Source of the DNA: a virus
Direction: 5' to 3' (one strand)
IMG/VR virus record: IMGVR_UViG_3300027782_000078
Coordinates: 1 to 64,000 of that record
Length of the DNA: 64,000 bases
A model generated the notes under the pieces. It was given only the letters and a program-made list of their open reading frames with translations. It was not told the origin of the DNA and searched no databases. The position numbers and the translations under genes are program-made. This document shows positions 8,647 to 18,536 of the stretch, in pieces. How positions within the stretch are numbered: position 1 is the first letter of the stretch; every line of letters starts with the position of its first letter.

Positions 8647-11477
8647 TACGCCTGTGCTTCCGTCCAAGACAGTCGAGAGATAAGCGACGCATTTGCTGTA
8701 GAAATAACCGGCGAAGCGCAAACGGTAATCACGTCAGGACCATCGGGAAATTTGTTCAACACACCCGCAAGCGAAGTGGTATTTCCTCCGCCAAGAATGC
8801 TGTTTCCCATATCCCGGACAAGTGCCAATTCCTGTTGTGTTACTCCGCCAAGATTGGTAAAAAATGTCAAAATGATTTCTCCAGAGACAACAGTATTGTC
8901 GGTATTGGTAAAATATGCAACTTGCGCAAGGCTACTGCCGCCAACGGCTGTCCACACAGGGAGTGTTCCTCCAAATGTTCCATTAAGAACAAGATCAATC
9001 TTGAAAGCGGCGAGCGTGGTATACACGTCCATTTGGCGCAAGATCAACTGCATGCGATTGACAATTTCTCTTTGGCCGAGAAGTCCAATAAATCCATTAT
9101 CCACACTAGGGGAAACTCGTAGCGCAATAAGCGGACGACGAACAGTCGTGCTATTGAATATAGCCGGTGTGTTTATACCAGCGGCAAACACAAGAGACTT
9201 GTCATCATCATATCTTCCGTCCATGGAAACGGCAGAACCCCAGTGAGAAATGGTGCTAGCCTGTGCAGGACTGTACAATTCCACTTTTTGTGGAGCAACG
9301 GCAGAATACGTAAACGTTTGCGCCGATCCAGTTCCTCCGGCTGCTGCGCGGCCTGTAATATTTAGCGCAGTACTGGTTTTCCCAGAATAGGTGATGTATT
9401 CGATTGCACCGGTTGTTGCGGTGTTGCTAGACACGATCACTGTTCCCGATGCAGGAAAACGCGATGTATCGGAAACAAAAAGATCTGATCCTGAAAGAGC
9501 AGTATTTGCCAGAGTTTGCGTCAAGTACGTATACGGAGCAATTGTATTTACTTCGTATCGGGCGGGAAGATTTCCAGATCGCATGTATGCTTCAGTGTTG
9601 ACATTATTATTGACCATTCTATGCACATACATAACTTCACCGCGGTTATTCTTGAATCCAAATCGAATCGCTCCAGCACCATACCAAGAATAATCAATAT
9701 AAAACATTTGCATTTTAGAAAGGTCAAGAGTAAATCCGCTATAGCCAGTTCCGTCCGCTTTGTCAATATTCCACTGCGACTGAGGAACGCGAATTTCGAG
9801 AGTTTTGGAAAGAATTCCTCTGGCAACAATGGTTGTACCTCGATATTCTGGATAAATATTCATGGCAGTATCAGTACTGATATTTGAAACAAGATAGGAC
9901 ATTCCGCGAATTACGACATAATCTCCGGGCTTCAATTGAGTTGAAAATGCGGTTCCCGTCCCAACAATTGATGAAGATCCGTTGGTAGCAGCAATTGTTC
10001 CACTTAACTGAGTCGTACTACTTCTTTTTACAACATAAAGGGTTTGTCCATCAAATTCAAAAAAGAAACCATTTTGATAATCAAACATTCCGACACGGTT
10101 GGCGCTCCCGTACCATGACGATGGAGCAACCGTAAAAATGCCGCTTGTTGCGTTGGATGTGGCTGTAGCCGCCGAAGGAGTGGTGGCAGCGGTATACGTT
10201 AATGTAAGTACGTTAGCCACCGTGGCAACAAGGAATATGCCGTTATATGCGGTTTCAATACATCCTGAAACACTGATATACGCTCCGGGAGCAAGTCCGT
10301 GTGGATATTTTGTCGTAATAGTGACAGTTGTTCCAGAACTGGTAATTGTATCAACTTGCAGAGAAGGCTTGAAAATTGTTCCAGTAGAAAACTGAATACC
10401 TTTTCCTGATTGATATCGAAAATACCTTCTTGTTTGTCGTGTTACTTGATATCCATGTGATGCCAATTGATTGCTGAACTGCACACCACCATCAAATGCT
10501 CTGTGTGTGACATACCCTTGAGTTCTTGAGTAAAGCGAAGTTGTCGTGGTTGTAATTGTTCCTGTAAGAGCAGTGGAGATAGTGAAGGTATTTTTCGTAG
10601 GAGTCGTGGCAACAGCCCACGTTCCATTGACTCCAGTAACACCAGTTGTGCCTACAATAAATACATGATTGCCGACATTCAGCCCATGCTCATTTGTTGT
10701 TGTGCAAGTCAGTATTGTTCCATTCAGCGTCATCGCAGTACCTGCATTTGCCGCAATAGGAATTGATGATCCAGTATAAAAAGTTCCAGCAAATACATAC
10801 GTTTTTGATGAATCAAGTAATGTAGAGGAAATTTGCGTAGGAGCAACGAATGTGCGATAGGTGAAAGAAACATTAGTTGAAATGGTATCTACTACCCACC
10901 ATCCATCGGCGTTGGCCGTGTCATACGTGCCAATGATAAAAAAGGGAGTTCCAACGGCTAGTCCGAGTGTGCTAGTTGTCGTCACCGTTACGGTAGTTCC
11001 AGAGGATGTAATATTGGAAATGCCGAGCAGCGCAACGGTTGCATCATAAAATGCGCTTGGTCGCAAATTCAATGTAGAAATACTTTCCCACTTGGTTGGT
11101 TGCGTGCCATACTCAAAGTCTGTATCAATCAGCGACTGAGGAGTGCTTGTCCGCATTTTGCCAACAGGGTCCATGAGCGTTTCTGACGGAGTAATTTCAG
11201 AATACGTCTCCTCAAAAAGAATGCTTAACTTGTCAGTCGAAGAATGAGCAGTCGTGTTATATGCCAGCACGATGGTGGTTGTTTCCACACCCAGCGTCGC
11301 TGTTGGCGTGCATGCGGTAAACCCCAGATCTGGATCACTAAAATTATAAATGACAATATTTCTCGTAACATTTGTCACAAGGAGAAGTTGTTCGGCACGG
11401 ATATATTTCCCATTTACTACAATGGTTCTTGTAGATGGAGTAAATGAGTATGATTCCAAAATTACATGCTTTGCCAT
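8646..11477 (-). CDS. Large virion structural protein (tail/baseplate region)
   Basis: Predicted 943 residues. The N-terminus (MAKHVILESYSFTPSTRTI) with LLLVTNVTRN, SSTDKLSILFEETY and PQSLIDTDFEYG resembles a large virion protein I recall from cyanophage-like myoviruses. The rest has repeated beta segments (VTVTTT, NITSSGTTVTVTT, TITSSGTTVTITTKYPHGL) typical of stacked Ig-like or beta-propeller modules. A GGGGAG ribosome binding site precedes ATG 11477. Baseplate or fiber-network position is inferred from resemblance and context. Confidence 0.78.
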   Translation of the reverse strand: MAKHVILESYSFTPSTRTIVVNGKYIRAEQLLLVTNVTRNIVIYNFSDPDLGFTACTPTATLGVETTTIVLAYNTTAHSSTDKLSILFEETYSEITPSETLMDPVGKMRTSTPQSLIDTDFEYGTQPTKWESISTLNLRPSAFYDATVALLGISNITSSGTTVTVTTTSTLGLAVGTPFFIIGTYDTANADGWWVVDTISTNVSFTYRTFVAPTQISSTLLDSSKTYVFAGTFYTGSSIPIAANAGTAMTLNGTILTCTTTNEHGLNVGNHVFIVGTTGVTGVNGTWAVATTPTKNTFTISTALTGTITTTTTSLYSRTQGYVTHRAFDGGVQFSNQLASHGYQVTRQTRRYFRYQSGKGIQFSTGTIFKPSLQVDTITSSGTTVTITTKYPHGLAPGAYISVSGCIETAYNGIFLVATVANVLTLTYTAATTPSAATATSNATSGIFTVAPSSWYGSANRVGMFDYQNGFFFEFDGQTLYVVKRSSTTQLSGTIAATNGSSSIVGTGTAFSTQLKPGDYVVIRGMSYLVSNISTDTAMNIYPEYRGTTIVARGILSKTLEIRVPQSQWNIDKADGTGYSGFTLDLSKMQMFYIDYSWYGAGAIRFGFKNNRGEVMYVHRMVNNNVNTEAYMRSGNLPARYEVNTIAPYTYLTQTLANTALSGSDLFVSDTSRFPASGTVIVSSNTATTGAIEYITYSGKTSTALNITGRAAAGGTGSAQTFTYSAVAPQKVELYSPAQASTISHWGSAVSMDGRYDDDKSLVFAAGINTPAIFNSTTVRRPLIALRVSPSVDNGFIGLLGQREIVNRMQLILRQMDVYTTLAAFKIDLVLNGTFGGTLPVWTAVGGSSLAQVAYFTNTDNTVVSGEIILTFFTNLGGVTQQELALVRDMGNSILGGGNTTSLAGVLNKFPDGPDVITVCASPVISTANASLISRLSWTEAQA

Positions 11478-11498
11478 TTGTTTCTCCCCGAAATATTT

Positions 11499-13820
11499 TC
11501 AATCGCCCAGCACTATTGTACAAGAACTGAACGGATATTTTCTGCTTGATTGTGCAATGCTTATTTTATTTATGACAGAATAGGAGCTTTCCCCAGCGTC
11601 GGGAGCATTGTATATCGTAATTCTACCATTTCTTACGCGATATCCACGAAATCCATCATAATCCATGATCCAAGGATATGAGATTTGCTTCACGTATGGA
11701 GTCAGTCTTCTGCCGCTGATGTACAGTTCCAAATCTTTTGAGTCAACAATTGATAGTATGTCTGATTGATTTCTTTTTAATGAAAAAACGGTTGTTCTTC
11801 CGTCAAATTTTGAAGATATGTCGTCAGGAATAATGGAGTCATAGATCAATCCGGGCGAAGGAGAGGTGCTGGTATTTCCCGAAATCCTGACTCCTGCACT
11901 GAAGTTCTGTTCAGCGGTCCATTGGTTTTGCGCCGAAAGAGAAATCTGTCCTTGGGTAACAGGATTGACGCCAACCACAGTTCCCTGTGTTCCCGAAACA
12001 ACGCCATCAGTTATTGTGGCATCTGGAATATAGACGAAATTCTGTGTTGTTCTTTGAAACCCAAAGAATCCCTTTTTTGCAATAGTTCCATTATGCCACT
12101 GAAAAGTAATTCCCTTGTCGTATCCATCATTTACGAGAGGGGTTAATCCACCGGTTCTTCCTCCAAGATCAATTGTAGGATTTTCAATAGCGGTTATTTG
12201 TACGCCATTGGTAATGAATCCGGAAGAGAACGTTTGCGCCGTTGTCCAAGTATTGGCATTGGCAAGATTGATCGAAATGGTTTTTGCAGCAGATCCGTCA
12301 AATGTTGTTCCGCTGTTAAAGAGTAATGAAGATCCAACAGAAAGGGATGCGCCTCCGCCACCTGTGCCGTTTGCCGCTGCGGTGATTCTTCCTTTTGCAT
12401 CAACAGTGATGTTCGTATTGGTGTACGATCCCGCAGTCACTCCAGTACTGGGAAGGTCCAAAGTGATGGCCTGTGATCCCGTCCATGTTGAAGTGGCTAT
12501 GGAAGTTGCAGTGTCATATGCAGAGATTGCAGCAGCAAAAGTGACCGATAGATTTGAAGTGCTTTGCGCAGAAACCAGCGATGACCAATATAAATTATTA
12601 CTTCCATCAGAACGAAGGTATTGTCCAGCAGACGGTGCGGAAGCAGGAAGGGTATAGGTAGTGTTGTCTCCCGTTGCCGGAGAGACTAATCCTACATATC
12701 CTGCTGTAGAGCCAATGAAGCGAACTGCACCTTTTCCTGTAATTCGCAATCGTTCCGCAGCATTTCCAATGCCGCTATATGTTAAAAAAACCAAATCAGT
12801 AGTTCCGGATCCTGAAGAAACGTTGCCGGTAAATGCACTTACATCGGTTTGAATTGCGCGTATTTCGGCAGAAAATGCGCTATTTAAAGCAAATCGTATT
12901 GCTACTGAACTTCCAGTAGATCCGTTAGTATTATTCAAAATCAAATTTGCGCCAAGTGTAGAAGAATTTTTGCGCACCTCCAAGGATGAAGAAGGCGCTG
13001 TTGTTCCAATTCCAACGTCTCCGTCAGGAGTGATTCGCATGCGCTCATGCGCAGAAGTCTCTGTCGTGCCACTGGTTATGCCAGCAGCAGCGGTGCGGAA
13101 GATGATTGCACCACCGGCAGCAGTTCCAGTGCTGGTTCCGCCAAGGAGCGTCAAAGGACTGCCAGCAGTATCAGTGACTCCACTGCCTGCATTGGCCCCG
13201 GAGATTTGCGTAAATATTTGATTTGCATTGACTGAAAGAGTTTTTGCGGCCGACCCATTAAACGTAGTGCCAGAATCAAAAGATAATCCAGTTCCAGCAG
13301 TGAGCGAGTTCGTTGTTGTGCCTACCGTACTTCCGCTAGTTGCTGAGGTAATGCGTCCTTTTGCGTCAACAGTGATGTTCGTATTGGTGTACGATCCTGC
13401 GGTAACGTTCGTATTCGCCAGCGTCAAGGTAATCGCTGACGCTCCGGAACCCGTGGCATCTCCGTCAACGGTGATGGACTGGTTTGCCGTCAGATACGTT
13501 GCGGTATCCAAGGCCCATGTATCAGCCGCGGTTTTCTTCAGGAAACCAGTCGTTCCTACGAGTCCTGCGATGGCAGTTAAATCAGCATCGAGAGACTGAG
13601 CATCCGTAATTCCGTAGCCCGATAGCGTCGTCGGATTTGTCGCGGCCGTGACTCTTCCCTTGGCATCTACCGTCACGCTCCGGTATGTGCTGGCTGCAAC
13701 TCCCGTATTCGCCAGAGACAGCGTTGTCGTTCCATTTGAAATGGACGCAGACAGCCCTGTTCCTGCCGCAATGTTTGCTGCAATAGTTAGCCCAGACGAA
13801 GAGAGCGTTCTGATCACCAT
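11499..13820 (-). CDS. Tail fiber protein with collagen-like and beta repeats
   Basis: Predicted 773 residues. The N-terminal half is made of fiber repeats such as TYRSVTVDAKGRVTAATNP, LSGYGITDAQSLDADLTAI and TTGFLKKTAADTWALDTAT, which recur in the 534-residue fiber at 16924-18528. Residues about 545-615 hold the TIENPTIDLGG, DKGITFQWHNG module shared with the 1079-residue fiber. The C-terminal 160 residues (SKFDGRTTVFSLKRNQSD, LYISGRRLTPYVKQIS) form a different domain. ATG 13820 overlaps the upstream stop. Confidence 0.8.
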   Translation of the reverse strand: MVIRTLSSSGLTIAANIAAGTGLSASISNGTTTLSLANTGVAASTYRSVTVDAKGRVTAATNPTTLSGYGITDAQSLDADLTAIAGLVGTTGFLKKTAADTWALDTATYLTANQSITVDGDATGSGASAITLTLANTNVTAGSYTNTNITVDAKGRITSATSGSTVGTTTNSLTAGTGLSFDSGTTFNGSAAKTLSVNANQIFTQISGANAGSGVTDTAGSPLTLLGGTSTGTAAGGAIIFRTAAAGITSGTTETSAHERMRITPDGDVGIGTTAPSSSLEVRKNSSTLGANLILNNTNGSTGSSVAIRFALNSAFSAEIRAIQTDVSAFTGNVSSGSGTTDLVFLTYSGIGNAAERLRITGKGAVRFIGSTAGYVGLVSPATGDNTTYTLPASAPSAGQYLRSDGSNNLYWSSLVSAQSTSNLSVTFAAAISAYDTATSIATSTWTGSQAITLDLPSTGVTAGSYTNTNITVDAKGRITAAANGTGGGGASLSVGSSLLFNSGTTFDGSAAKTISINLANANTWTTAQTFSSGFITNGVQITAIENPTIDLGGRTGGLTPLVNDGYDKGITFQWHNGTIAKKGFFGFQRTTQNFVYIPDATITDGVVSGTQGTVVGVNPVTQGQISLSAQNQWTAEQNFSAGVRISGNTSTSPSPGLIYDSIIPDDISSKFDGRTTVFSLKRNQSDILSIVDSKDLELYISGRRLTPYVKQISYPWIMDYDGFRGYRVRNGRITIYNAPDAGESSYSVINKISIAQSSRKYPFSSCTIVLGD

Positions 13821-14185
13821 TACGACATTTCCACACCAAATGCACTAAACGACACTGAAGCGCTACTTGCTGAAACAAGAAGATATTTATTCGTCGCGTC
13901 TAGAGTTACTCCGATGGTAAGGAATACCGAATCATTTGCGTTCACTGTTCCGTCATATGCAAGATATCCGTCATAAGCATTTGCTCCGGAACCTGTAGGA
14001 AAACTCGTGGACGCAGACACACAGACGCGATACGTAGCAGATGATCCGCTTGTATTGCATACAACGATGGTACTGGCAATGCTTGCTGTGCCAGTACATG
14101 TGTGCAGCAAGTTGGCGGTTGATCCAGCAGGACTACCGGTCGCTGTTGCGGTTATTGTTCCTAGTCTTTTGTATGCTTGCGCCAT
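13820..14185 (-). CDS. Small beta-rich virion protein
   Basis: Predicted 121 residues starting MAQAYKRLGTITATATG. The pattern (strand-rich, with TIVVCNTSGSSATYRVCVS in the middle and a hydrophobic C-terminus) resembles the small proteins at 3890-4249 and 16549-16911 in length and position before a fiber gene, although direct sequence match is weak. A GGGAAAC ribosome binding site precedes ATG 14185. Function not assignable beyond probable virion component. Confidence 0.7.
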   Translation of the reverse strand: MAQAYKRLGTITATATGSPAGSTANLLHTCTGTASIASTIVVCNTSGSSATYRVCVSASTSFPTGSGANAYDGYLAYDGTVNANDSVFLTIGVTLDATNKYLLVSASSASVSFSAFGVEMS

Positions 14186-14261
14186 TTTGTTTCCCTTACT
14201 TTAAATATATCATTCTCGGTCAGACTAGAAATATCTTGCCTATCGTTTTAAAAGACAAAAC

Positions 14262-14699
14262 TTACAATAACTCTGCGGGTTTTAGTGGCCATTCAATGGA
14301 ATATGGATCAGTCTGAAGAGTAATATCTCGCAATAATCTCCGATACTCAAGGATATCGGATCGTACAATTGACCCAGATTCCAAAGATTTAATGATCAGC
14401 CAATCACTTTGCATCAGCAGAATATTTCTATCTGAGCGAATTTGATGCCATTTATTGGAAATAATTATTGTTAATTCTTCAGGAGATTTTGGCGAAATTT
14501 TCCAATGGTCAAGTTCCCATGAAATATTCTCTGTTTGATCATTGTATAATGGAGGATTGTGAACACGAACATATCCTGCCAGCAAAATTTCTTCGTTAGT
14601 AAATGTTGTGGAATCTGTGCGAGTTAATCCATTGGGCATTCGAATGCTCTCAGGAAGAACAGAAGGATATTGTCCATTATAACTATACAATTCAATCAT
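14262..14699 (-). CDS. Putative tail assembly chaperone-like protein
   Basis: Predicted 145 residues. The C-terminal half contains WHQIRSDRNILLMQSDW, then YRRLLRDITLQTDPYSIEWP, which fits the conserved Trp, Arg-x-x-Arg-Asn, Asp-Trp and Tyr-Arg-x-x-Leu-Arg-Asp pattern of phage tail assembly chaperone proteins (PF16778 type). Such proteins help fold or cap fiber ends. The gene lies between two fiber genes, which supports the assignment. Ribosome binding site GAGAGAAAC before ATG 14699. Confidence 0.8.
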   Translation of the reverse strand: MIELYSYNGQYPSVLPESIRMPNGLTRTDSTTFTNEEILLAGYVRVHNPPLYNDQTENISWELDHWKISPKSPEELTIIISNKWHQIRSDRNILLMQSDWLIIKSLESGSIVRSDILEYRRLLRDITLQTDPYSIEWPLKPAELL

Positions 14700-14711
14700 T
14701 TTGTTTCTCTC

Positions 14712-15764
14712 TTATGTTGTAACAATATTGTATGCCGTTCCATCTGTAGGCACAGCAGAATTTCCTATAAATGTGGTGGAATTTTTTGCTACCACATATG
14801 ATCCGCTTCCAGATGCATCTTTAGCATTAATTGTTCGTAATTCCAATTTGATTGTATTAGACGCAGAAGTAAAAGTCATGTCCCAAATTCGATTGACGGT
14901 GGTTGTAGTGTATGGATAGCCTCCTTTCCATCGTATTTGAAAAACACCTGAACTAACTGTCCTGTATCCAACAAATTGATAATTTTCATCCGTAGAGCTG
15001 CCGGGATGAGCGCAAACTCCTATGCCCGGAAAAGCCGGTCCTGATGCGGTAAAAGAATAATAGGGATAAGTAAAAGCAGTAGCTGGTGAAGATACCCCAA
15101 AAACAACATACGAATTAGAATTAATGCCTACTCTACTGTATGTGCCGCCAAGAAAATTAAAACTAAACCCAACGTCCACCGATACATTTCCCTCATCTAA
15201 CGCAGCACCAGAGTATAGGACAGTAAATGCAAGATCTCCGGGGTCACTGCTCAGGGTAGTAGAGGTAAACGTCGCCGATGTTGCTGATCCTGTTAAACTT
15301 GTATCAAGAATTGTAATTGTAGGTGTTGTGGCAATTATTGTTCCAGACACGCTTCCAGATCGGATAGTGACATTAAATTGTTCAGAGCCTTCAGTGAAGG
15401 CGTCAGTAGTCGTCGAAAGAGCAATTGTTCCAGATGATGAGGCATACGTTCCTGTCAAAGAAAACGAACCACTAAGGGCACCAATTGCAAAATCGCCAGC
15501 AGTAATAGTGCCACTTACTGTCTCAATGCTAAAATAATATGTTCCCACCGGATACGCTCCAGCAGTTACGCTTATTAAAACTGTTATAGAATTGGTTTCA
15601 TTTATAGAAGATAAATTCAGTGATGTATTAATAAATTTGTTTTGCCAAATTCCGGACTTGCTGTACATGCATTGATCAAATAAATCAAAAATTCCAGAAT
15701 CAGAGAGCTCTGATTGAGCAGAAGGATTTTTTAATCCTCCTATAATAGATGAATTTCTTCTCAT
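14712..15764 (-). CDS. Fiber/adhesin protein with Calx-beta-like domain (paralog)
   Basis: Predicted 350 residues from ATG 15764, which overlaps the upstream stop as ATGA. A Calx-beta-like domain spans about residues 45-150 (INETNSITVLISV, DAFTEGSEQFNVTI). The C-terminal half (LAFTVLYSGAALDEGNVSVDVG, FRIRWKG-like segments, SNTIKLELRTINAKD) is beta-rich. Paralog of the 348-residue protein at 1310-2356 but with a diverged tip, suggesting tip exchange between fiber copies. Confidence 0.75.
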   Translation of the reverse strand: MRRNSSIIGGLKNPSAQSELSDSGIFDLFDQCMYSKSGIWQNKFINTSLNLSSINETNSITVLISVTAGAYPVGTYYFSIETVSGTITAGDFAIGALSGSFSLTGTYASSSGTIALSTTTDAFTEGSEQFNVTIRSGSVSGTIIATTPTITILDTSLTGSATSATFTSTTLSSDPGDLAFTVLYSGAALDEGNVSVDVGFSFNFLGGTYSRVGINSNSYVVFGVSSPATAFTYPYYSFTASGPAFPGIGVCAHPGSSTDENYQFVGYRTVSSGVFQIRWKGGYPYTTTTVNRIWDMTFTSASNTIKLELRTINAKDASGSGSYVVAKNSTTFIGNSAVPTDGTAYNIVTT

Positions 15765-16549
15765 CCTGTTGCACCTTGAATTGCCCATCCAGCAACAGCC
15801 CAGTTGTCCGAATTACTATCCATGGTCCCGGATACCGAAAAACTCGTAGAGCCACTCGGGGGAACATATTCATACTCCCACGTCCTCCATTGCGCGTCAT
15901 AAAGAGCTGACCATTTTGCCGTCCCCCATCCACTCGGAGAAGTAATAACAAAATTTTTGTTCCATCCGTTTAAATATGACACGACTAAGTTATGAGCAGA
16001 GTTCATTCCTGTGGTAATAGAATAACTCCACGTTGTTCCTCCAGCACCTCTATTTGAACCCGGAGTGCTTACTGGACTAGTTTGATGCACATTTTTCAAG
16101 CAATCAACCGCAGTTCCATAAAACGCACATCCATTTGTGTTAAATGTACAAGTACCAGAACTATCAGGATTAGCCAAATACCATGCAGCCATTCCTGCAA
16201 CGCCTGATGATCCAGTCAAATCCAAGAATTTTGTCATGCTGGTTGCAACTCCGCCAACCGGATACGTTGGAGGAGTGACAAAAAAACCACTCTGATTGGA
16301 AAATTGATACGCAAACAACATTCGATTTGATGCGGCAGGAATAGTGATGGTCAATGTGTTTGTAACACTTTGTCCTGATCCGCCAGCGCCCACGTTTCCC
16401 ATGCCAGAAACTGCTGGCGTAAATCCAGAAATTCTAGATACCTGAAGACTTCCTCCTACAGTTTGTGCATGCAAAATGTCATGAACTCCAGTTCGCGGTA
16501 CGTATTGCGATCCTATTATGCTTGATTGTTTTGTGTACCCAAAAGCCAT
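15761..16549 (-). CDS. Putative virion protein, Gly/Ser/aromatic-rich
   Basis: Predicted 262 residues starting MAFGYTKQSSIIGSQYVPR. The N-terminal 55 residues look like a virion-attachment arm; the rest is rich in Ser, Thr, Gly, Trp and Asn with TLTITIPAASNRMLFAYQF and a final WAVAGWAIQGATG, typical of beta-sandwich adhesins. ATG 16549 overlaps the upstream stop as TAATG. No family recognised. Confidence 0.7.
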   Translation of the reverse strand: MAFGYTKQSSIIGSQYVPRTGVHDILHAQTVGGSLQVSRISGFTPAVSGMGNVGAGGSGQSVTNTLTITIPAASNRMLFAYQFSNQSGFFVTPPTYPVGGVATSMTKFLDLTGSSGVAGMAAWYLANPDSSGTCTFNTNGCAFYGTAVDCLKNVHQTSPVSTPGSNRGAGGTTWSYSITTGMNSAHNLVVSYLNGWNKNFVITSPSGWGTAKWSALYDAQWRTWEYEYVPPSGSTSFSVSGTMDSNSDNWAVAGWAIQGATG

Positions 16550-16911
16550 TATGTAATTTCCTCATAACTTATTACTGCTTCTAAGTATGAATTTGCGCTT
16601 GCAGTCAATCGAATGCTGTCATTTTCTTCAAGATATATTCCAGTATCTTTGGAAAGCACTACAAGCGTTGCCTTGGCAGGAACACTAATAATATATGCCA
16701 AGCGATACGAGGTAGCTTGATTTTTGTATATATCAACAGTTATGTCTGCCGCAGCCGTTCCATTAATATTTGAAATAATTAACGAATTAGTCTTTAACAC
16801 TTTGCCTGAAGATGCGCTATTCGTAAGTATGGCAGTTGCAGCCGTGGTAACTGCTAAACCAGCAGTTTTTCCATATCCAGAAGCGGTATTGGCGATGTTT
16901 GGCGCTGTCAT
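16549..16911 (-). CDS. Small virion-associated protein, MAAPNVVNV family (paralog)
   Basis: Predicted 120 residues, paralog of the 119-residue protein at 3890-4249: M(A/T)APN start, SSGKVLK in the middle, VVLSKDTGIYLEENDSI and a C-terminal SYEEIT. AAAAGGA ribosome binding site before ATG 16911. The two copies lie about 12.7 kb apart, each next to a fiber gene. Probably a structural or connector component of the tail; no biochemical role visible. Confidence 0.75.
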   Translation of the reverse strand: MTAPNIANTASGYGKTAGLAVTTAATAILTNSASSGKVLKTNSLIISNINGTAAADITVDIYKNQATSYRLAYIISVPAKATLVVLSKDTGIYLEENDSIRLTASANSYLEAVISYEEIT

Positions 16912-16923
16912 TATTTTGTCCTT

Positions 16924-18528
16924 TTATGAAAAAATTGTTCGCATTCCAAAAACCTGCTGTTTTGTAACGCCGCTACCACCCGTGCCGTTCGATGCTGCAG
17001 TGATTCGTCCTTTTGCGTCAACCGTAATGTTAGCTGCTGTGTACGAACCCGCAGTTACTGCCGTTGTAGCCAGTGTCAGGGTAATCGCGGTTGTACCCGA
17101 ACCAGAAGCGTCTCCGCTCACGGTAATGGACTGGTTTCCTGTCAGGTACGTTGCGGTATCGAGCGACCACGTGTCGGCAGCCGTCTTCTTCAAGAGTCCC
17201 GATGTCCCGGCCAAACCGGCAATTGCCGTCAGGTCTGCATCCAGAGGCTGGGCATCGGTGATTCCGTACCCAGCCAGAGTGGTGGGGTTCGTTCCGGCAG
17301 TGACCCGACCCTTGGTGTCTACCGTGACGCTTCGGTATGTACTGGCGCTGACTCCCGTTGTAGCCAGTGTCAGGGTAATCGCGGTTGTACCCGAACCAGA
17401 AGCGTCTCCGCTCACGGTAATGGACTGGTTTCCTGTCAGATACGTTGCGGTATCCAGCGACCACGTGTCAGCAGCCGTCTTTTTCAAAAATCCCGATGTC
17501 CCGGTTAACGCGGCAATTGCTGTCAAGTCCGCGTCACCGGCCTGTTTTGCGTTGAACGTCGTCCAGTCGGCTGCACTCAATGCGCCTCTGTTCTCAGCAG
17601 ATGCTGTGGGAATGTTCAGCGTGATCACAGGAGTGGTAGTGCCGGTAGCAACCGACGATCCCACATCAGTACCTGTCGTACCGATGGTAAGTGCAGCCAC
17701 GCTCGTAACGGTACCCTTGTTGTTGAACGTCGTCCAGTCGGCGGAGCTCAAATAACCATTTGCACTGCTTGTGGCTGAAGCCATGCTTATTGTTGCTGCG
17801 CCATTAGTGATTGCGACGGATACTGGGGCCGTACCAATGACATTTGATAAAGTTGTTTTCTCAAGTCCGATGATTAATCCATCGCTGCTAATCGAGAATA
17901 CCGAACTATCGCCTGACCATGATGCTGTTCCGCTGGATGCAGAGGTGATTCTTCCTTGAGCATCAACGGTGATATTTGCGGCTGTATACGAACCTGCAGC
18001 GACAGTAGTGCTTGCCAATGCAATCGTCACTGAAGCAGAGCCGTTAAAGCTTGTTCCCGACAGCCCTGTGCCTATAGTCAATGCATTGGTGGTGGTGCCG
18101 GAACTTCCACCTCCGCCAGTGCCTGAAACCTGCGTCCATGTTCCCGGAGAGCCAGCAGTGGTGCATATCCATATCTTGCCTGTGCGATCAACGACCACAT
18201 CACCGACGAGATATGTGCCTCCGAGTGGAGCGCCACTGGCAATACCGCCGACGAATCTGGCTCCCGCATTGACATCAGAACTGATGCCAGTAAGAGACAG
18301 ATAAGGAACAGTTGCTGCTCCGGCAGAAACCGTTAGCCCCCCAGCGGATACCGTGGCTCCACCAAGCGTAACAGTCAATCCGCCGGAGTCAATGGTTGCT
18401 CCGCCTGTCGTGACCTTGAGGCCCGCGGCGACTTCTGTGCCTTGAGCAATGGCACCGATAGTCAGGCCGCCGGTGACTACCTGACTACCAACAACGTCAA
18501 CGCTGTTTGTGGCCGTAAAACTCGGCAT
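16924..18528 (-). CDS. Tail fiber protein with internal tandem repeats
   Basis: Predicted 534 residues. The N-terminus has short repeats of the form GGATxxxGGLTV (about residues 40-75). The C-terminal half has two copies of a 98-residue module built from TDAQPLDADLTAIAGLAG, LLKKTAADTWSLDTATYL and GNQSITVSGDASGSGTTAI; the DNA copies are almost identical (about 150 bases from 17061 and from 17355). The same module is in the 773-residue fiber. A short GGA ribosome binding site precedes ATG 18528. Confidence 0.8.
   Translation of the reverse strand: MPSFTATNSVDVVGSQVVTGGLTIGAIAQGTEVAAGLKVTTGGATIDSGGLTVTLGGATVSAGGLTVSAGAATVPYLSLTGISSDVNAGARFVGGIASGAPLGGTYLVGDVVVDRTGKIWICTTAGSPGTWTQVSGTGGGGSSGTTTNALTIGTGLSGTSFNGSASVTIALASTTVAAGSYTAANITVDAQGRITSASSGTASWSGDSSVFSISSDGLIIGLEKTTLSNVIGTAPVSVAITNGAATISMASATSSANGYLSSADWTTFNNKGTVTSVAALTIGTTGTDVGSSVATGTTTPVITLNIPTASAENRGALSAADWTTFNAKQAGDADLTAIAALTGTSGFLKKTAADTWSLDTATYLTGNQSITVSGDASGSGTTAITLTLATTGVSASTYRSVTVDTKGRVTAGTNPTTLAGYGITDAQPLDADLTAIAGLAGTSGLLKKTAADTWSLDTATYLTGNQSITVSGDASGSGTTAITLTLATTAVTAGSYTAANITVDAKGRITAASNGTGGSGVTKQQVFGMRTIFS
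17061..17504. repeat. Direct repeat of a fiber module, 294-base spacing
   Basis: The segment starting ccgttgtagccagtgtcagg at 17061 recurs at 17355 and the copies stay almost identical for about 150 bases. The encoded module is about 98 residues per copy. Near-identity at DNA level, including third codon positions, indicates recent duplication or gene conversion within the fiber gene. Confidence 0.8.
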
Positions 18529-18536
18529 TATTAATC